The notes: generated by a model from the sequence alone, not told the origin. Positions 16,205 through 25,944 are shown, counted from the first letter of the stretch. The stretch: 64,000 bases of DNA from Paludibacteraceae bacterium (GCA_017478225.1 JAFVDX010000038.1:1-64000); one strand, 5' to 3'. Translations and numbers: made by a program.

Positions 16205-17860
16205 CTATCCTCTCTCCATCAACTCCTTAGCATTTTGCAATGCAGCCTGAGTTATATTTTCGCCGGAGAGCAACGAAGCAATCTCCCTAACCCTTTCATC
16301 ATCACCTAGTACTCTGATATGCGTCTCCGTACGATCTTCTGTATCAGACTTATAAACCTTGAAATGTTGTTTTCCTTTACTTGCTATTTGTGGCAAATGA
16401 GTTATACAAATCACTTGTCTGTTTTGCGCTATATCACAAAGCATACGCCCCATATTACCTGCCACTTCGCCGCTTACCCCTGTATCTATCTCATCAAACA
16501 CCACTGTTTGTAAGTTGGTCTGATTGGCTATTAACGCTTTAATACACAACATAAGTCTTGCAATTTCACCTCCCGACGCCACTTGAGCCACCTCATGAAG
16601 TTGCTGATTGAGGTTGGCTGCAAACATCAATTGCACATTATCCGCACCATCTGAAGTATATTCCGAATCAGCAAACATAACATCTACCCGAGCGTGCTTC
16701 ACGCCAAGCAGATTGAGTTGCTTTTCAAGCGTTTGTTTAATATAAGGCACACACCTTTGTCTTGATTCAGTAAGCAATCTGGCTTTTTTCTTCAACTCTT
16801 GCAAACACTCATTTTGCTTAATTTTCAGTTGTTCTATAGCCTCATCAAAACTATCGGTTTCCTTCAATCGCTCTCTATACTCTTCCTCTAACTCAAGCAA
16901 TTCCTCCGTAGTCTGGCGGTGATGTTTCTCAAGCAAAGAATTTATCAAATCTAATCGTTCCTCAACTTGCTGTAGTCTTAAAGGATCAAATTCTGTTCTG
17001 CCGGCAATTCTCTCTGCCTCGTCAGCAATATCTCTGAGTTCTATAGATACGCTCTCTACCCTCATAACAAGAGCCAAGTCTTTGGGAAGGAAATCATTTA
17101 TCCGCCTGAGGGCATTCAAAGACTCTTTTATTTGAACCAATGCTCCATTCTCGTCCGACAAACAATTCACCACATTCATAAGCGATGACTTTATTTCCTC
17201 TGCATGCTCAAGTATTTCTTGCTCCTCCTCCAGTTCTCTTTCTTCTCCTGCCCTGATTTTTGTATCGCTCAGTTGATTATACTGAAAAAGCATATAATCA
17301 TAATCTCCCCTACTCTGCTTTGCCTTTTCTTGAAGTTTTCTCAACTCCTCACTTACACATACATAATTATTATACGCCTTCTCGTAATTCTGCTTCTCGG
17401 TTTGATTCTGAGCCACTGTATCAAGAATAGAGAGTTGAAACTTATCATCTTTCAAAAGCAAGTTCTCATGCTGAGAATGAATATCTATCAGCATATCTGC
17501 AATTTCTTTCAAAACGCTCAGCGACACAGGACTGTCATTTACAAAAGCCCTTGATTTTCCTGCTGCCGTCAACTCTCTGCGAATTATACAAATCTTATCA
17601 TAATCGATATCGTTCGCACTGAATATCCTCCGCAAAGAATCATTTTCATCAAGCAAAAACTCTGCCTCTATTACGCACTTTTGTTCGCCGTCGGAAATGG
17701 ACTTAGAATCAGCCCTACCACCCATCACTAATCCCAAGGCACCAAGTATAATTGACTTGCCCGCACCTGTTTCACCCGTAAGGACCGACAATCCGTCTTC
17801 AAAACTGATATCCAATTCCCTTATCAGGGCATAATTTCTTATATGTAAACTACTAAGCAT
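16205..17860 (-). CDS. recN: DNA repair protein RecN
   Basis: A 551-residue SMC-like ATPase for double-strand break repair. The N-terminal half carries Walker A (GETGAGKSIILGALGL, about 30-45); a long heptad-rich coiled coil occupies roughly 155-370; the C-terminal half carries the ABC signature ASGGEIARLML (about 430) and Walker B VVFDEIDTGVSG (about 462). Length is normal. Its ATG follows the stop of the DUF4384 gene directly, with no spacing, so it is probably translated from the same mRNA as the secreted caspase cluster upstream. That link is unusual for recN and may just reflect read-through transcription. Confidence 0.96.
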   Translation of the reverse strand: MLSSLHIRNYALIRELDISFEDGLSVLTGETGAGKSIILGALGLVMGGRADSKSISDGEQKCVIEAEFLLDENDSLRRIFSANDIDYDKICIIRRELTAAGKSRAFVNDSPVSLSVLKEIADMLIDIHSQHENLLLKDDKFQLSILDTVAQNQTEKQNYEKAYNNYVCVSEELRKLQEKAKQSRGDYDYMLFQYNQLSDTKIRAGEERELEEEQEILEHAEEIKSSLMNVVNCLSDENGALVQIKESLNALRRINDFLPKDLALVMRVESVSIELRDIADEAERIAGRTEFDPLRLQQVEERLDLINSLLEKHHRQTTEELLELEEEYRERLKETDSFDEAIEQLKIKQNECLQELKKKARLLTESRQRCVPYIKQTLEKQLNLLGVKHARVDVMFADSEYTSDGADNVQLMFAANLNQQLHEVAQVASGGEIARLMLCIKALIANQTNLQTVVFDEIDTGVSGEVAGNMGRMLCDIAQNRQVICITHLPQIASKGKQHFKVYKSDTEDRTETHIRVLGDDERVREIASLLSGENITQAALQNAKELMERG

Positions 17861-18673
17861 CTATTTTATAATATCAAACGGCATTACATAAGTTTTCTTT
17901 TCGTCATTCCGTATCTTACTTATCCATTTTTCTATTTCCTCTCTTGATGTTTCTGCTTCGTTATACTTCAGATTCTTTTTTGTAAAGACAAACACCAAAC
18001 GATTAGTCTCTCTCGGAGCATCTGTGTCTTTGGTAATACCATAAATACAATTTAACGGGAAAAAGTATTTTTTGCCTTTCTCAAGCAAAATAGCAGATTC
18101 ATGACAATCGGTTGAAAATGGGAAATCAGGATACAACCTATACCCTGTTTTGTTATCTTCAAAAAGAAACACATTCAAATAAGCATCATCATTAGGCACT
18201 ATTTGGAATTGCAATTCTGCGCCATCACTATATACCGACTGCAATCCACTGATTTTTGCCGTAAAATTAAGGTCAGGTTCAACTCCACGCTTTACCGTTA
18301 CTCGCGCAGTACAATAATATATTACCTCGTTTGTCCTTATAGGATTTATCTTTGAATCCTCCTCTATTACTTCAAAATTTACTATTTCTCCACTTGCCTG
18401 ACTTACAGCAAGCGAATAAAAACTATCACCTGCACTCGTACTCTCTGCAGCCTCCTTCACATCAAACTTCTCTCCAAATGCTTCAAGGGCTTTCTTTTTA
18501 GCATCTTTTCTTGCCTCCTCTTTTAGTTGAATATCACTCAGGCGGGAATGTCCCTTTAGTACAACTACCTCACCTGTAACGGTCACTTTCTCTGTTACCT
18601 CTTTATCCTTATCCGCACCAAACGACACAACACAACAAGAAAACACAAGTAATAATGAAACCAGCCTCTTCAT
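17861..18673 (-). CDS. Secreted DUF4384 domain protein
   Basis: A 270-residue protein with a signal peptide (residues 1-19, LLLVFSCCVVSFG). The N-terminal half (about 25-130) resembles a periplasmic stress/LPP20-like module in which KKKALEAFGEKFDV precedes a membrane-distal strand set. The C-terminal half (about 140-255) fits DUF4384: AELQFQIVPNDDAYLNVFLF, then a Gly-Tyr-Arg-Leu-Tyr-Pro block, then RLVFVFTKK. DUF4384 domains often occur with caspase-like peptidases or kinases in secreted proteins, and here a caspase gene lies two genes upstream. Its function is not known; I infer a role together with the caspase protein. Confidence 0.72.
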   Translation of the reverse strand: MKRLVSLLLVFSCCVVSFGADKDKEVTEKVTVTGEVVVLKGHSRLSDIQLKEEARKDAKKKALEAFGEKFDVKEAAESTSAGDSFYSLAVSQASGEIVNFEVIEEDSKINPIRTNEVIYYCTARVTVKRGVEPDLNFTAKISGLQSVYSDGAELQFQIVPNDDAYLNVFLFEDNKTGYRLYPDFPFSTDCHESAILLEKGKKYFFPLNCIYGITKDTDAPRETNRLVFVFTKKNLKYNEAETSREEIEKWISKIRNDEKKTYVMPFDIIK

Positions 18674-18682
18674 ACTATTCTT

Positions 18683-19288
18683 TTATTTTATAATAGTTAC
18701 ATTCTCTTTGATGTATTTATTCACATCATCCATGTTTATTCCAACTATTTGAGCCTCTAATTTTATCTGCTCTATTGCATTAAGGCGTGCTTTTAGTGCT
18801 GCATCATCGTCAACAAGAAAAAATATCTTATAATCTAAAGTCATGTCATCATTCTCACGAAACATACATACTGACGGCTTTAGTTCATTATATATTTTTG
18901 TAGAAACCACACCCTCATATTTTTGACAGAACTCTTCTGCTCCACCACCCAAATTGCCTTCCAACTGCATTCTTGCCTGCTTGGCATACTCTGCTTTCGC
19001 ATTCATTATTGCCCACTGCCTTGCACGATTGGTCGTTTTTAGGTTTTTCTGACCCTCTATTGTTGATACCATTTCCGTGTAATGCACATCCGGATCCTTT
19101 AGTTTTATTTTGTGATTATATATCAACACATCCAATTTGTCTAATGCATCAGGTCGCCAACCTTCTTTTTCTAATTGTTTGGCTATCTTCTGACACTCTT
19201 TCCATAGTTTTTTATCACTATTCTTTGGCTGCGACATCACTACTGACACGCTCCCAAGTAGCACCAAAATAAATAATAACTTTTTCAT
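18683..19288 (-). CDS. Secreted protein of unknown function in the caspase cluster
   Basis: A 201-residue protein with a signal peptide (MKKLLFILVLLGSVSVVMSQ, cleaved near 19-20). The mature part is helical and charged (KECQKIAKQLEKEGWRPD, AKAEYAKQARMQLEGNLG), with a Gly-rich break at about 114-117 and a beta segment (DYKIFFLVDDDAA). The helical block before the break and the following strands recall LPP20-type modules, but the match is too weak to name. It lies 18 bp after the caspase gene and 9 bp before the DUF4384 gene, so the three secreted proteins are almost certainly expressed together. Confidence 0.65.
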   Translation of the reverse strand: MKKLLFILVLLGSVSVVMSQPKNSDKKLWKECQKIAKQLEKEGWRPDALDKLDVLIYNHKIKLKDPDVHYTEMVSTIEGQKNLKTTNRARQWAIMNAKAEYAKQARMQLEGNLGGGAEEFCQKYEGVVSTKIYNELKPSVCMFRENDDMTLDYKIFFLVDDDAALKARLNAIEQIKLEAQIVGINMDDVNKYIKENVTIIK

Positions 19289-19306
19289 CGTAGTTTATGT
19301 TTAAAT

Positions 19307-22300
19307 TTATTTCATTTTCCAATTTTGCCAGTCTGTAACATCCGGAGCAGCCGTAATAGTTGGAGTCTGACTTTTTTTGTTTATTACTATACTCTGTCTG
19401 CTCACATTGGTTTTGATATATTCTCCCAACTCCTCATAGGTAACATCGCCTTTAGTTTCTTGCAGTTTTTTAAGCAAGAAATATGTAAACATACCATGTC
19501 CTTCGTCGTTGTTGGGATATGCGGTCTCATCTCCTGTGGCTGCAGAGAACACAACCATCTTGCCCTTTGGCACACCAGGCTTGGCCTTCACCGCAACTCC
19601 ACGAGCCGATGCCAACATATCGCCCTCGCGCTTTGTTCCACTAAAGCAAGCATCTAAGAACACCGTTACCGCACTTGCATTACTATTCCCTAACAACGAA
19701 TAAATATCATCCAACTTGTATCCCGTTTGTATATCTGTTCCATATCCGTCTATAGGCAATAAATACGCCGACTTGCTTGCCTCGTCAGGAATACCATGAC
19801 CAGCATAATAAAATATCAAGCGTGCCTGACCATCATAACTCTTAGCCACCTGAGCAAGCCACGACAACTGCTTACGCATCACATTAAGTGTGGCATCGGT
19901 AACAATCTCTATATTTCGTGCAGGTACACCCAAAGTTTTCTCACAATACTCTCCAAATACACGACCATCGTTAATTGCGTACGGCACTTTTGCTACCGAC
20001 TGATAATTTTCATTGGCGATAATCACCACAAAAGTATTCTCATTCTTCTGACTCGTCTGAGGAATATTCTTGTCAACCGCACTACCAATTGAGGCTATCA
20101 CTATATTTGCATCACTCGTCTTTTCTTCTACTGCCGGAGTAAGAGATATCTTGTTGGATGCCACCGACTTGTTTACCTCCAAATTGATGGTCTTACTTTC
20201 GGCAAACCTACCAAACTTCTCTTTTATGGTGATTTTCACAGGGATAGTCGATGCATTATAATTATTACTTGCTATCATTTCATAATTCAACGACTCCGCC
20301 TTACCGCCATCGAATTTACTAAAATGCAAATTCGTATTCTCACTTGTTATAAACACACCTGTAGGAACACTTACTTTTACCTCCACATCTTCTGCCTTAC
20401 CGGATTTAGTGTTTTGCAAAAGCACTTGCAAGGCAAATGGTCTGCCCTTACTAATTGAGCCATACTCGCTTGATGCTGCATAATCAACCACTTGCAACAA
20501 AGGAGCACTATAGGCTCGAGTAACTACTGTCAATTCTATCGGCTGAGTACCAAAACCACCCTCTTCGTCCACTTGCGCTGAAATCATCACCTCACCATCA
20601 GACACATCCAAACCCGCAGTAATAGGAATACTAATTTCTCGCTGCTCATTTGGACGAATGGTATTCAAATCTATTTCTTTTACTGAAATAGATTTATTTG
20701 CACCTGTTATTTTCACTTTGGTCTTGCAATTCAACCCATTTCCCTTACCCTTGTTTATAACCTTAAAGCGAAGATAAGATGTTTCGTTTGCATCTATGGC
20801 ACGATTGCCGTTAGCATCCTCAAATCTTAAACTTCCATCCACAATAGCCAACATCGCAGGCAAAGTAATCTTCTCCCTATAACCCTGAGCATATAATTTA
20901 TCACATTTGTCTTGGGCTTTCTTTATGTCTTCTGCTTCGCTATAATTATCTGCCGCTTGATGATAATATGTCAATGCCAACGCAGGATCTTTTTCCACAC
21001 CATAGCCACCATATTCATATATAAGCCCCATATTCCAATAAGTGGATACAGGTATATTCTCACTCTTCTGCTTTAGAGTTTTTTTGTACCATCTAACTGC
21101 CGATTCAAAATCTTTTTGCTTTCCATAACCGCTTTGGTTATATAGCCCCAAATAGAAAGAAGAAGCATTATCCCCCCAATCATCTGCAGTCAAAAACCAT
21201 GAGTAGGCAGATGTATAATTTTTTATACTTTGATACATCCACGCCACTGTTCGCGCCGTTTCCGGATTTTTCGAAGCGCTGGCAGCCTGCTCGTACCACT
21301 TGATTGCCATACCAGTATTATGCAACACAGCCACACCATCGCCATACCTATATTTTTTGGCAATTGCAAGCATCGATTCTATATCTCCTGCCGTTGCAGC
21401 CTTCTCTAACCACAACGCTGCCTCCCGAGGATTTTTACTTACCCCATCGCCCTTCTCGTATTTTTTTGAGAGCGCAAGCATCGCAGAAATGTCACCTTTA
21501 TTGGCCTTTTCTGTTATAATATCTATTTCTGATATATACCTTACATTTGCTTTTGACATTCGATTGTTATGGTCGTAAGGGGCACTTGGTGCACTTGCGT
21601 TTGCCCTATATGTAATGAAACTGTTATTCATATCATTGGGCATTTGTATTGTACCTTGAAAATAAGGGCTACTAATGCTATAATTAAACGCTCCCTTATC
21701 TACATAGGTATTGCCTTCAAAAACAATTTTTGTTAGAGCCTTCCAAAATTTATCACGAAATGCATCTTCTTCTATACTCCTCACGGTTTTAGGAATAATC
21801 AATTCTGTCACCTTATTATTTTCGAGAAATGCATTCTTGCAAATTTTTGTTATATCAGAGTCTATCTTATAAGTTATCAATGTGTTATTAGGATTATAAG
21901 CGACAAACTCCTTTCCATAACCAGTCTGTTTGCATAGTGCATAATTACTATAAGTATAATATGGATTATTTGGCGAAATTTCTATATCCCGACATCCTCC
22001 AACAAAAATAGAACTTACAATATACTTCACATTTGCAGGAATAACAACATGCGATAGTGTTGCAGGAAAACTTGAATCAAGTGAATCCAAACTATTAGGC
22101 AATTCAAGTGAAGTGATCTTAGAAATACTTAAATTACTGAGATTTCTCACACTACCGGGCAACTTTATGGATGTTACCTTACGAAACATACCTTTATCTC
22201 TCCAATCGCCGCCTACTTGAACAATAGTATATGTCTTTTTCTTGTAAACTACAGTTGAGGGTATTACTATATCTCCCTCATAACTACTACTAATTTTTGT

Positions 22301-22459
22301 GCTACCGAAATCAGTAAATACATCACTGCAGACTGAGACTGAATTACTTTTATCAATAATACGATAATATATTCCGTCCACCATAAAGTCATAGTTCTTC
22401 TTTGCCCAAACCATGGTTGAGGATAAAACCAATAGGATTAAAAAAATTGATTTTTTCAT
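19307..22459 (-). CDS. Secreted caspase-like peptidase with LRR, Sel1 and CARDB-like domains
   Basis: A 1050-residue exported protein. After a signal peptide (about 1-19) come BspA-type leucine-rich repeats (about 45-290; VTELIIPKTVRSIEEDAF is one unit), then four or five Sel1-like repeats (about 310-520; KGDISAMLALSKKYEKGDG), then one or two CARDB-like beta domains (about 540-770), and last a caspase-like C14 domain (about 810-1045). The catalytic His lies in FYYAGHGIP and the catalytic Cys in FLDACFSG; both are intact, so it is probably active. Caspase-like enzymes of bacteria generally cut after Arg or Lys. LRR and Sel1 parts suggest protein binding. It is first in the operon, with a good promoter upstream, divergent from recR. 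Confidence 0.88.
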   Translation of the reverse strand: MKKSIFLILLVLSSTMVWAKKNYDFMVDGIYYRIIDKSNSVSVCSDVFTDFGSTKISSSYEGDIVIPSTVVYKKKTYTIVQVGGDWRDKGMFRKVTSIKLPGSVRNLSNLSISKITSLELPNSLDSLDSSFPATLSHVVIPANVKYIVSSIFVGGCRDIEISPNNPYYTYSNYALCKQTGYGKEFVAYNPNNTLITYKIDSDITKICKNAFLENNKVTELIIPKTVRSIEEDAFRDKFWKALTKIVFEGNTYVDKGAFNYSISSPYFQGTIQMPNDMNNSFITYRANASAPSAPYDHNNRMSKANVRYISEIDIITEKANKGDISAMLALSKKYEKGDGVSKNPREAALWLEKAATAGDIESMLAIAKKYRYGDGVAVLHNTGMAIKWYEQAASASKNPETARTVAWMYQSIKNYTSAYSWFLTADDWGDNASSFYLGLYNQSGYGKQKDFESAVRWYKKTLKQKSENIPVSTYWNMGLIYEYGGYGVEKDPALALTYYHQAADNYSEAEDIKKAQDKCDKLYAQGYREKITLPAMLAIVDGSLRFEDANGNRAIDANETSYLRFKVINKGKGNGLNCKTKVKITGANKSISVKEIDLNTIRPNEQREISIPITAGLDVSDGEVMISAQVDEEGGFGTQPIELTVVTRAYSAPLLQVVDYAASSEYGSISKGRPFALQVLLQNTKSGKAEDVEVKVSVPTGVFITSENTNLHFSKFDGGKAESLNYEMIASNNYNASTIPVKITIKEKFGRFAESKTINLEVNKSVASNKISLTPAVEEKTSDANIVIASIGSAVDKNIPQTSQKNENTFVVIIANENYQSVAKVPYAINDGRVFGEYCEKTLGVPARNIEIVTDATLNVMRKQLSWLAQVAKSYDGQARLIFYYAGHGIPDEASKSAYLLPIDGYGTDIQTGYKLDDIYSLLGNSNASAVTVFLDACFSGTKREGDMLASARGVAVKAKPGVPKGKMVVFSAATGDETAYPNNDEGHGMFTYFLLKKLQETKGDVTYEELGEYIKTNVSRQSIVINKKSQTPTITAAPDVTDWQNWKMK

Positions 22460-22559
22460 ATTTTCACTATTCTATTCAACCTTCTATATAACAAATTATA
22501 TTATATACCTTTCTTTTTTCGGTTGCGAGCAAAGGTGCTTGCACTACTGAAATGCACTG

Positions 22560-22591
22560 CAAAATTATGAAAAAACAATCATATACACAAA
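22560..22591 (-). promoter_or_regulatory. Bacteroidota-type promoter for the caspase operon
   Basis: Minus strand TTTG (22588-22591), 20-bp spacer, TAATTTTG (22560-22567): an exact consensus match, about 100 bp before the ATG at 22459. Confidence 0.65.
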
Positions 22592-22605
22592 CTGCATATA
22601 AAAGT

Positions 22606-22636
22606 TTTGTACTATGACAAAAAATATGTACCTTTG
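22606..22636 (+). promoter_or_regulatory. Bacteroidota-type promoter for recR
   Basis: TTTG (22606-22609), 19-bp spacer, TACCTTTG (22629-22636). Transcription would begin near 22643, downstream of the in-frame ATG at 22614, which rules that ATG out and supports the start at 22683. Confidence 0.7.
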
Positions 22637-22682
22637 CACGATTTTGGGATTCAACCCGCTCAATACGACAACAGAAAACTCA

Positions 22683-23294
22683 ATGGAAAACGATTATCCC
22701 TCTATACTACTTGCCAATGCCGTCAGTGAATTTTCCTCTCTTCCCGGACTTGGGAAAAAGACTGCATTAAGGCTTGTGCTACACCTGCTGCGACAGCCAG
22801 AGCCGGATGTAGAGCGGTTTGCCTCTGCACTTACAAAACTTAAGAAAGAAGTACATTATTGTAGTTGTTGTCATAACATAAGCGACACAGAGATATGCCC
22901 TATTTGTCAAAGCAATAAACGAGACAAACAAACTATCTGCGTAGTAGAAAATGTGCAGGATGTAATGTCTATTGAGCGCACAGGGCAATATTTTGGAGTA
23001 TATCATGTCTTAGGCGGAATTATCTCACCCATTGAAGGCGTCGGACCTAAAGACTTAGAAATAGACTCGCTAGTAGAACGACTAAAAAACAACAACATAA
23101 AAGAAGTGATTCTTGCTCTGCCAACCACTATGGAAGGTGATACTACCAATTTTTATATTTACAAACGAATACAACCCACAGGAGTAAAAGTATCACAAAT
23201 TGCCCGAGGAGTTGCTATAGGCAACGAATTGGAATATACCGATGAGATTACTCTCGGACGATCAATTGTAAACAGAACTGAATTTCACGGATAA
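22683..23294 (+). CDS. recR: Recombination protein RecR
   Basis: A 203-residue RecR, which with RecO loads RecA at single-strand gaps. It has the helix-hairpin-helix near the start ([20 protein letters not shown]), the four-Cys zinc motif ([16 protein letters not shown], about 57-72), and the TOPRIM domain ([12 protein letters not shown], then [16 protein letters not shown]). Length matches the family. I use the ATG at 22683 because the promoter lies between it and the upstream in-frame ATG. Downstream genes follow closely, so it may head a short operon with the next two. Confidence 0.96.
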   Translation: MENDYPSILLANAVSEFSSLPGLGKKTALRLVLHLLRQPEPDVERFASALTKLKKEVHYCSCCHNISDTEICPICQSNKRDKQTICVVENVQDVMSIERTGQYFGVYHVLGGIISPIEGVGPKDLEIDSLVERLKNNNIKEVILALPTTMEGDTTNFYIYKRIQPTGVKVSQIARGVAIGNELEYTDEITLGRSIVNRTEFHG

Positions 23295-23310
23295 TAAATC
23301 ATTATACAAT

Positions 23311-23775
23311 ATGGAAAGAAAAGTAAATACTATTCTCAACTGCTATTATTACGGCTTTTATTTGTTAGCAATAATAACTGCTATTGTTATGTGGCAGGGC
23401 GTAACAAAAGAGTTCATACCAATACTTCCCAAAGACAGCACATTGGGACTTATTGTACAATATATCGTCATTTTTTATACTATTATCTCAGTGGCAGGTG
23501 GTCTATATTGTTTCAAAAAAGCCATTGATAAAGTGCGCAACACTGACGACAAAGAAAAACAATTACTCACCTACAAGGCATGGGGAATAGCCAGAATATG
23601 CGTTATCGGTTTCGGAATCGCTCTTGGTATTGCAACATTCTATTGGATGGGTGGATACAGATCAATGCTCTGGTGCGGCGCAGTATCTACTATTGCCTTG
23701 TATTTCTGCAAACCGACACTAAGAAAAATGGAATTAGAATTAGCAACAGATAACACCGAGCAACTTAACAACTGA
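23311..23775 (+). CDS. Four-segment membrane protein of unknown function
   Basis: A 154-residue protein with four hydrophobic segments, roughly at residues 12-30, 45-66, 92-112 and 115-133, joined by short charged loops (KKAIDKVRNTDDKEKQ). I do not recognise a family motif; small proteins of this kind are common next to recR in this phylum, as far as I recall. It lies 16 bp after recR and 15 bp before the HAD gene, so it is likely to be part of one transcript. Confidence 0.7.
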   Translation: MERKVNTILNCYYYGFYLLAIITAIVMWQGVTKEFIPILPKDSTLGLIVQYIVIFYTIISVAGGLYCFKKAIDKVRNTDDKEKQLLTYKAWGIARICVIGFGIALGIATFYWMGGYRSMLWCGAVSTIALYFCKPTLRKMELELATDNTEQLNN

Positions 23776-23790
23776 TAACACTGATCAACT

Positions 23791-24201
23791 ATGATTATTG
23801 CCGTAGATTTTGATGGTACAATAGTTACCCATGAGTACCCCCGCATAGGCAAACCTATTCCTTTTGCCATCGACACATTGAAGCGTCTGCAAACAGAAGG
23901 TCATCACCAATTGGTCCTTTGGACCGTTCGGGAAGGCGAATTGCTTGAGGAAGCATTAGACTATTGCCGTAAGAGAGGGTTAGAATTTTACTCTGTCAAT
24001 AGCAATTACCCCGAAGAAAAAGACGAACACAACGCCCCCCGAAAGATAAACGCCGACCTATGGATTGACGACAAAAATTTAGGCGGACTGCCCGACTGGG
24101 GAGTCATATATCAAATGGTCAGCAGTGGCAACCAGCATCGACCTGTACCACAAAGCGGAGCAATGCCCGAAAAGAAAAAACGATTCTTCGGATTATTCTA
24201 A
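23791..24201 (+). CDS. BT0820-like HAD-superfamily hydrolase
   Basis: A 136-residue compact HAD protein. Motif I is VDFDGTIV (residues 4-11) with the nucleophile Asp and acid Asp; motif II is the Thr in LVLWTVREG (about 45-53); the motif IV acidic pair lies in ADLWIDDKNLGG (about 105-116). There is no large cap domain, as in the small HAD phosphatases named after B. thetaiotaomicron BT0820. Substrate unknown. The C-terminus (KKKRFFGLF) is encoded in a stretch that is duplicated just past the stop codon. Confidence 0.85.
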   Translation: MIIAVDFDGTIVTHEYPRIGKPIPFAIDTLKRLQTEGHHQLVLWTVREGELLEEALDYCRKRGLEFYSVNSNYPEEKDEHNAPRKINADLWIDDKNLGGLPDWGVIYQMVSSGNQHRPVPQSGAMPEKKKRFFGLF

Positions 24202-24236
24202 TACTAAAAGAAAAACGATTCTTCGGACTATTCTAA
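24170..24236. repeat. Tandem duplication of the 3' end of the HAD gene
   Basis: The 32 bases at 24170-24201, which end with the stop codon, recur at 24206-24236 with one base missing and one substitution. The second copy is noncoding and precedes the GNAT gene. Confidence 0.85.
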
Positions 24237-24309
24237 ATATCTAATTTATTTTGCTTTGCAAGTAAGCAAATTACTTCTCACCCACTGCTTAACTGCCTTT
24301 TTACATATA

Positions 24310-24795
24310 ATGGATATCACTCTTAGAAAAATAGAACCTACCGATTTGCCATGGTTATATAAATGGGAAAACGACAGTGCGTCTTGGGAGGCGGGCGACA
24401 CACACAATCCCTTATCTCAAAAAGACCTGCTTGATTATATTCAGTCTTCAACAGGTGATATATACAAAGACGCGCAGTTGCGTCTTATCATTGACTCCGA
24501 CAGCGGCACCGCAGGGTGCGTGGATATTTATGACTTTGATGTACATAATCTAAAGGCGGCTGTGGCTATATATATTGACAAAGATATGCGCAAGCAAAAT
24601 ATAGCGCAAAAGGCATTGATAAAGTTAGAAGAATATGCATTTGGCTTTCTTCGTCTAAGGTTTCTTTATGCTTATGTAGGATATAAAAACACCGCAAGCC
24701 GTCGGTTATTTACTGCTTGCGGTTATAAGGAAATTGCTACTTTGCCTCATTGGCTTATCAACGACAGCCTTTCAGTGTTTGTCAAACTACCTTAG
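24310..24795 (+). CDS. GNAT-family N-acetyltransferase
   Basis: A 161-residue acetyltransferase of the RimJ/RimL-like GNAT group. It starts with [20 protein letters not shown] and has the acetyl-CoA-binding region [20 protein letters not shown] (about 94-113) and the C-terminal [19 protein letters not shown] (about 128-146). The diphosphate-loop glycines usually written as QxxGxG/A are replaced by RKQNIAQ, a common variant. The acceptor is unknown. I choose the ATG at 24310; an in-frame start at 24256 adds a segment without resemblance. The end overlaps gcvT (opposite strand) by 14 bp. Confidence 0.82.
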   Translation: MDITLRKIEPTDLPWLYKWENDSASWEAGDTHNPLSQKDLLDYIQSSTGDIYKDAQLRLIIDSDSGTAGCVDIYDFDVHNLKAAVAIYIDKDMRKQNIAQKALIKLEEYAFGFLRLRFLYAYVGYKNTASRRLFTACGYKEIATLPHWLINDSLSVFVKLP

Positions 24796-25855
24796 CAGGC
24801 AACAATTTTTCTCTTATCTTAATGTAAATTATTGTCTCTTTCTTTGCAAAGGCAGTTTTCACATATCCCATTCCGATTCCGGTGCGTGTTCCGGGAAGCA
24901 TGATTCCCGAAGTAACATTACCAATGGTATTACCTTCACTATCAGTAATTTCATAGCCATGACGCGGAATACCACGCTCCTGCAATTCGAAATGCACTAA
25001 CCGACGCTCTACTCCATCCTGCTTTTGTCTTTCTAAGCGTTCACGGTCTATAAAGTTCTTGCCATCCACAAATTTGGTTATCCATCCTAAACCTGCTTCT
25101 ATCGGCGAAGTAGTATCGTCAATATCATTTCCATACAAGCAGAACCATTTTTCAAGACGCAACGAGTCTCTTGCTCCCAGACCTATAGGTTGCAAACCAA
25201 ATTCCTTTCCTACTTCAAACAAAGCATCCCATATCTGACGAGCATGTTCAGGATAAAAATACAATTCAAAACCACCTGCACCCGTATAGCCCGTATTGGA
25301 AATAATAACAGGCTGTACTCCGGCAAACGACCACTCACGGAAAGAATAATAAGGTATTGAAGAAAGGTCTAAATCCGTAAGTTTTTGCAGCAGTTCAGTT
25401 GCCTTAGGACCTTGCACCGCAAGTTGTGCCATCCTATCTGAAGCATTTTCCAATTTACATCCAAATTCTGCATTATGCTTATTTACCCATGCCCAATCTT
25501 TTTCTATATTTGAAGCATTGACTACAAGCAAATACTTTGTAGTAGAATATTTATACACAATCAAATCATCTACTATTCCTCCCTCACCATTAGGGAAACA
25601 GTTGTATTGCGCTTTTCCTGCTTCCAACTTACTTATGTCGTTTGAGCAAATATATTGCAACAAGTCTAATGCTCTGTCGCCCTTTACCCAAAATTCACCC
25701 ATGTGGCTCACATCAAACACACCTACACCTTGTCTAACACACAAGTGCTCCTGCGTAATTCCTGTAGGATACTCTATGGGCATATTATAACCCGCAAATT
25801 CATGCATCTTCGCGCCTAAGGCGATATGAATGTCGGTAAATGGAGTAGTCTTCAT
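24782..25855 (-). CDS. gcvT: Aminomethyltransferase (glycine cleavage system T protein)
   Basis: A 357-residue GcvT, the tetrahydrofolate-dependent T protein that releases ammonia and makes methylene-tetrahydrofolate from the aminomethyl lipoyl H protein. Family features include [10 protein letters not shown] (about 47-56), the folate-site region [15 protein letters not shown] (about 185-199) with the conserved Asp-equivalent area near ND in NDISKLE, and the C-terminal barrel ([20 protein letters not shown]). Length is normal. The gene has its own promoter, and no other gcv gene is in the window. Confidence 0.95.
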   Translation of the reverse strand: MKTTPFTDIHIALGAKMHEFAGYNMPIEYPTGITQEHLCVRQGVGVFDVSHMGEFWVKGDRALDLLQYICSNDISKLEAGKAQYNCFPNGEGGIVDDLIVYKYSTTKYLLVVNASNIEKDWAWVNKHNAEFGCKLENASDRMAQLAVQGPKATELLQKLTDLDLSSIPYYSFREWSFAGVQPVIISNTGYTGAGGFELYFYPEHARQIWDALFEVGKEFGLQPIGLGARDSLRLEKWFCLYGNDIDDTTSPIEAGLGWITKFVDGKNFIDRERLERQKQDGVERRLVHFELQERGIPRHGYEITDSEGNTIGNVTSGIMLPGTRTGIGMGYVKTAFAKKETIIYIKIREKLLPAKVV

Positions 25856-25877
25856 AATTTCATTGTTTTATTTGCTG

Positions 25878-25909
25878 CAAAGATACGCTATTTTTATCAT
25901 ATCAGCAAA
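25878..25909 (-). promoter_or_regulatory. Bacteroidota-type promoter for gcvT
   Basis: Minus strand TTTG (25906-25909), 20-bp spacer, TATCTTTG (25878-25885); exact consensus, 23 bp before the ATG at 25855. Confidence 0.7.
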
Positions 25910-25912
25910 CAG

Positions 25913-25944
25913 TTTGCATATTTAACAAAAATACAATAATTTTG
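25913..25944 (+). promoter_or_regulatory. Bacteroidota-type promoter for the DUF3109 gene
   Basis: TTTG (25913-25916), 20-bp spacer, TAATTTTG (25937-25944); exact consensus. It lies back to back with the gcvT promoter, 3 bp apart at their -33 elements. Confidence 0.7.

Noticed and set aside
22614..22682. Upstream in-frame start for recR adding 23 residues
   Set aside because: A consensus promoter lies at 22606-22636, so the upstream ATG would precede the transcript; the extension has no RecR resemblance.
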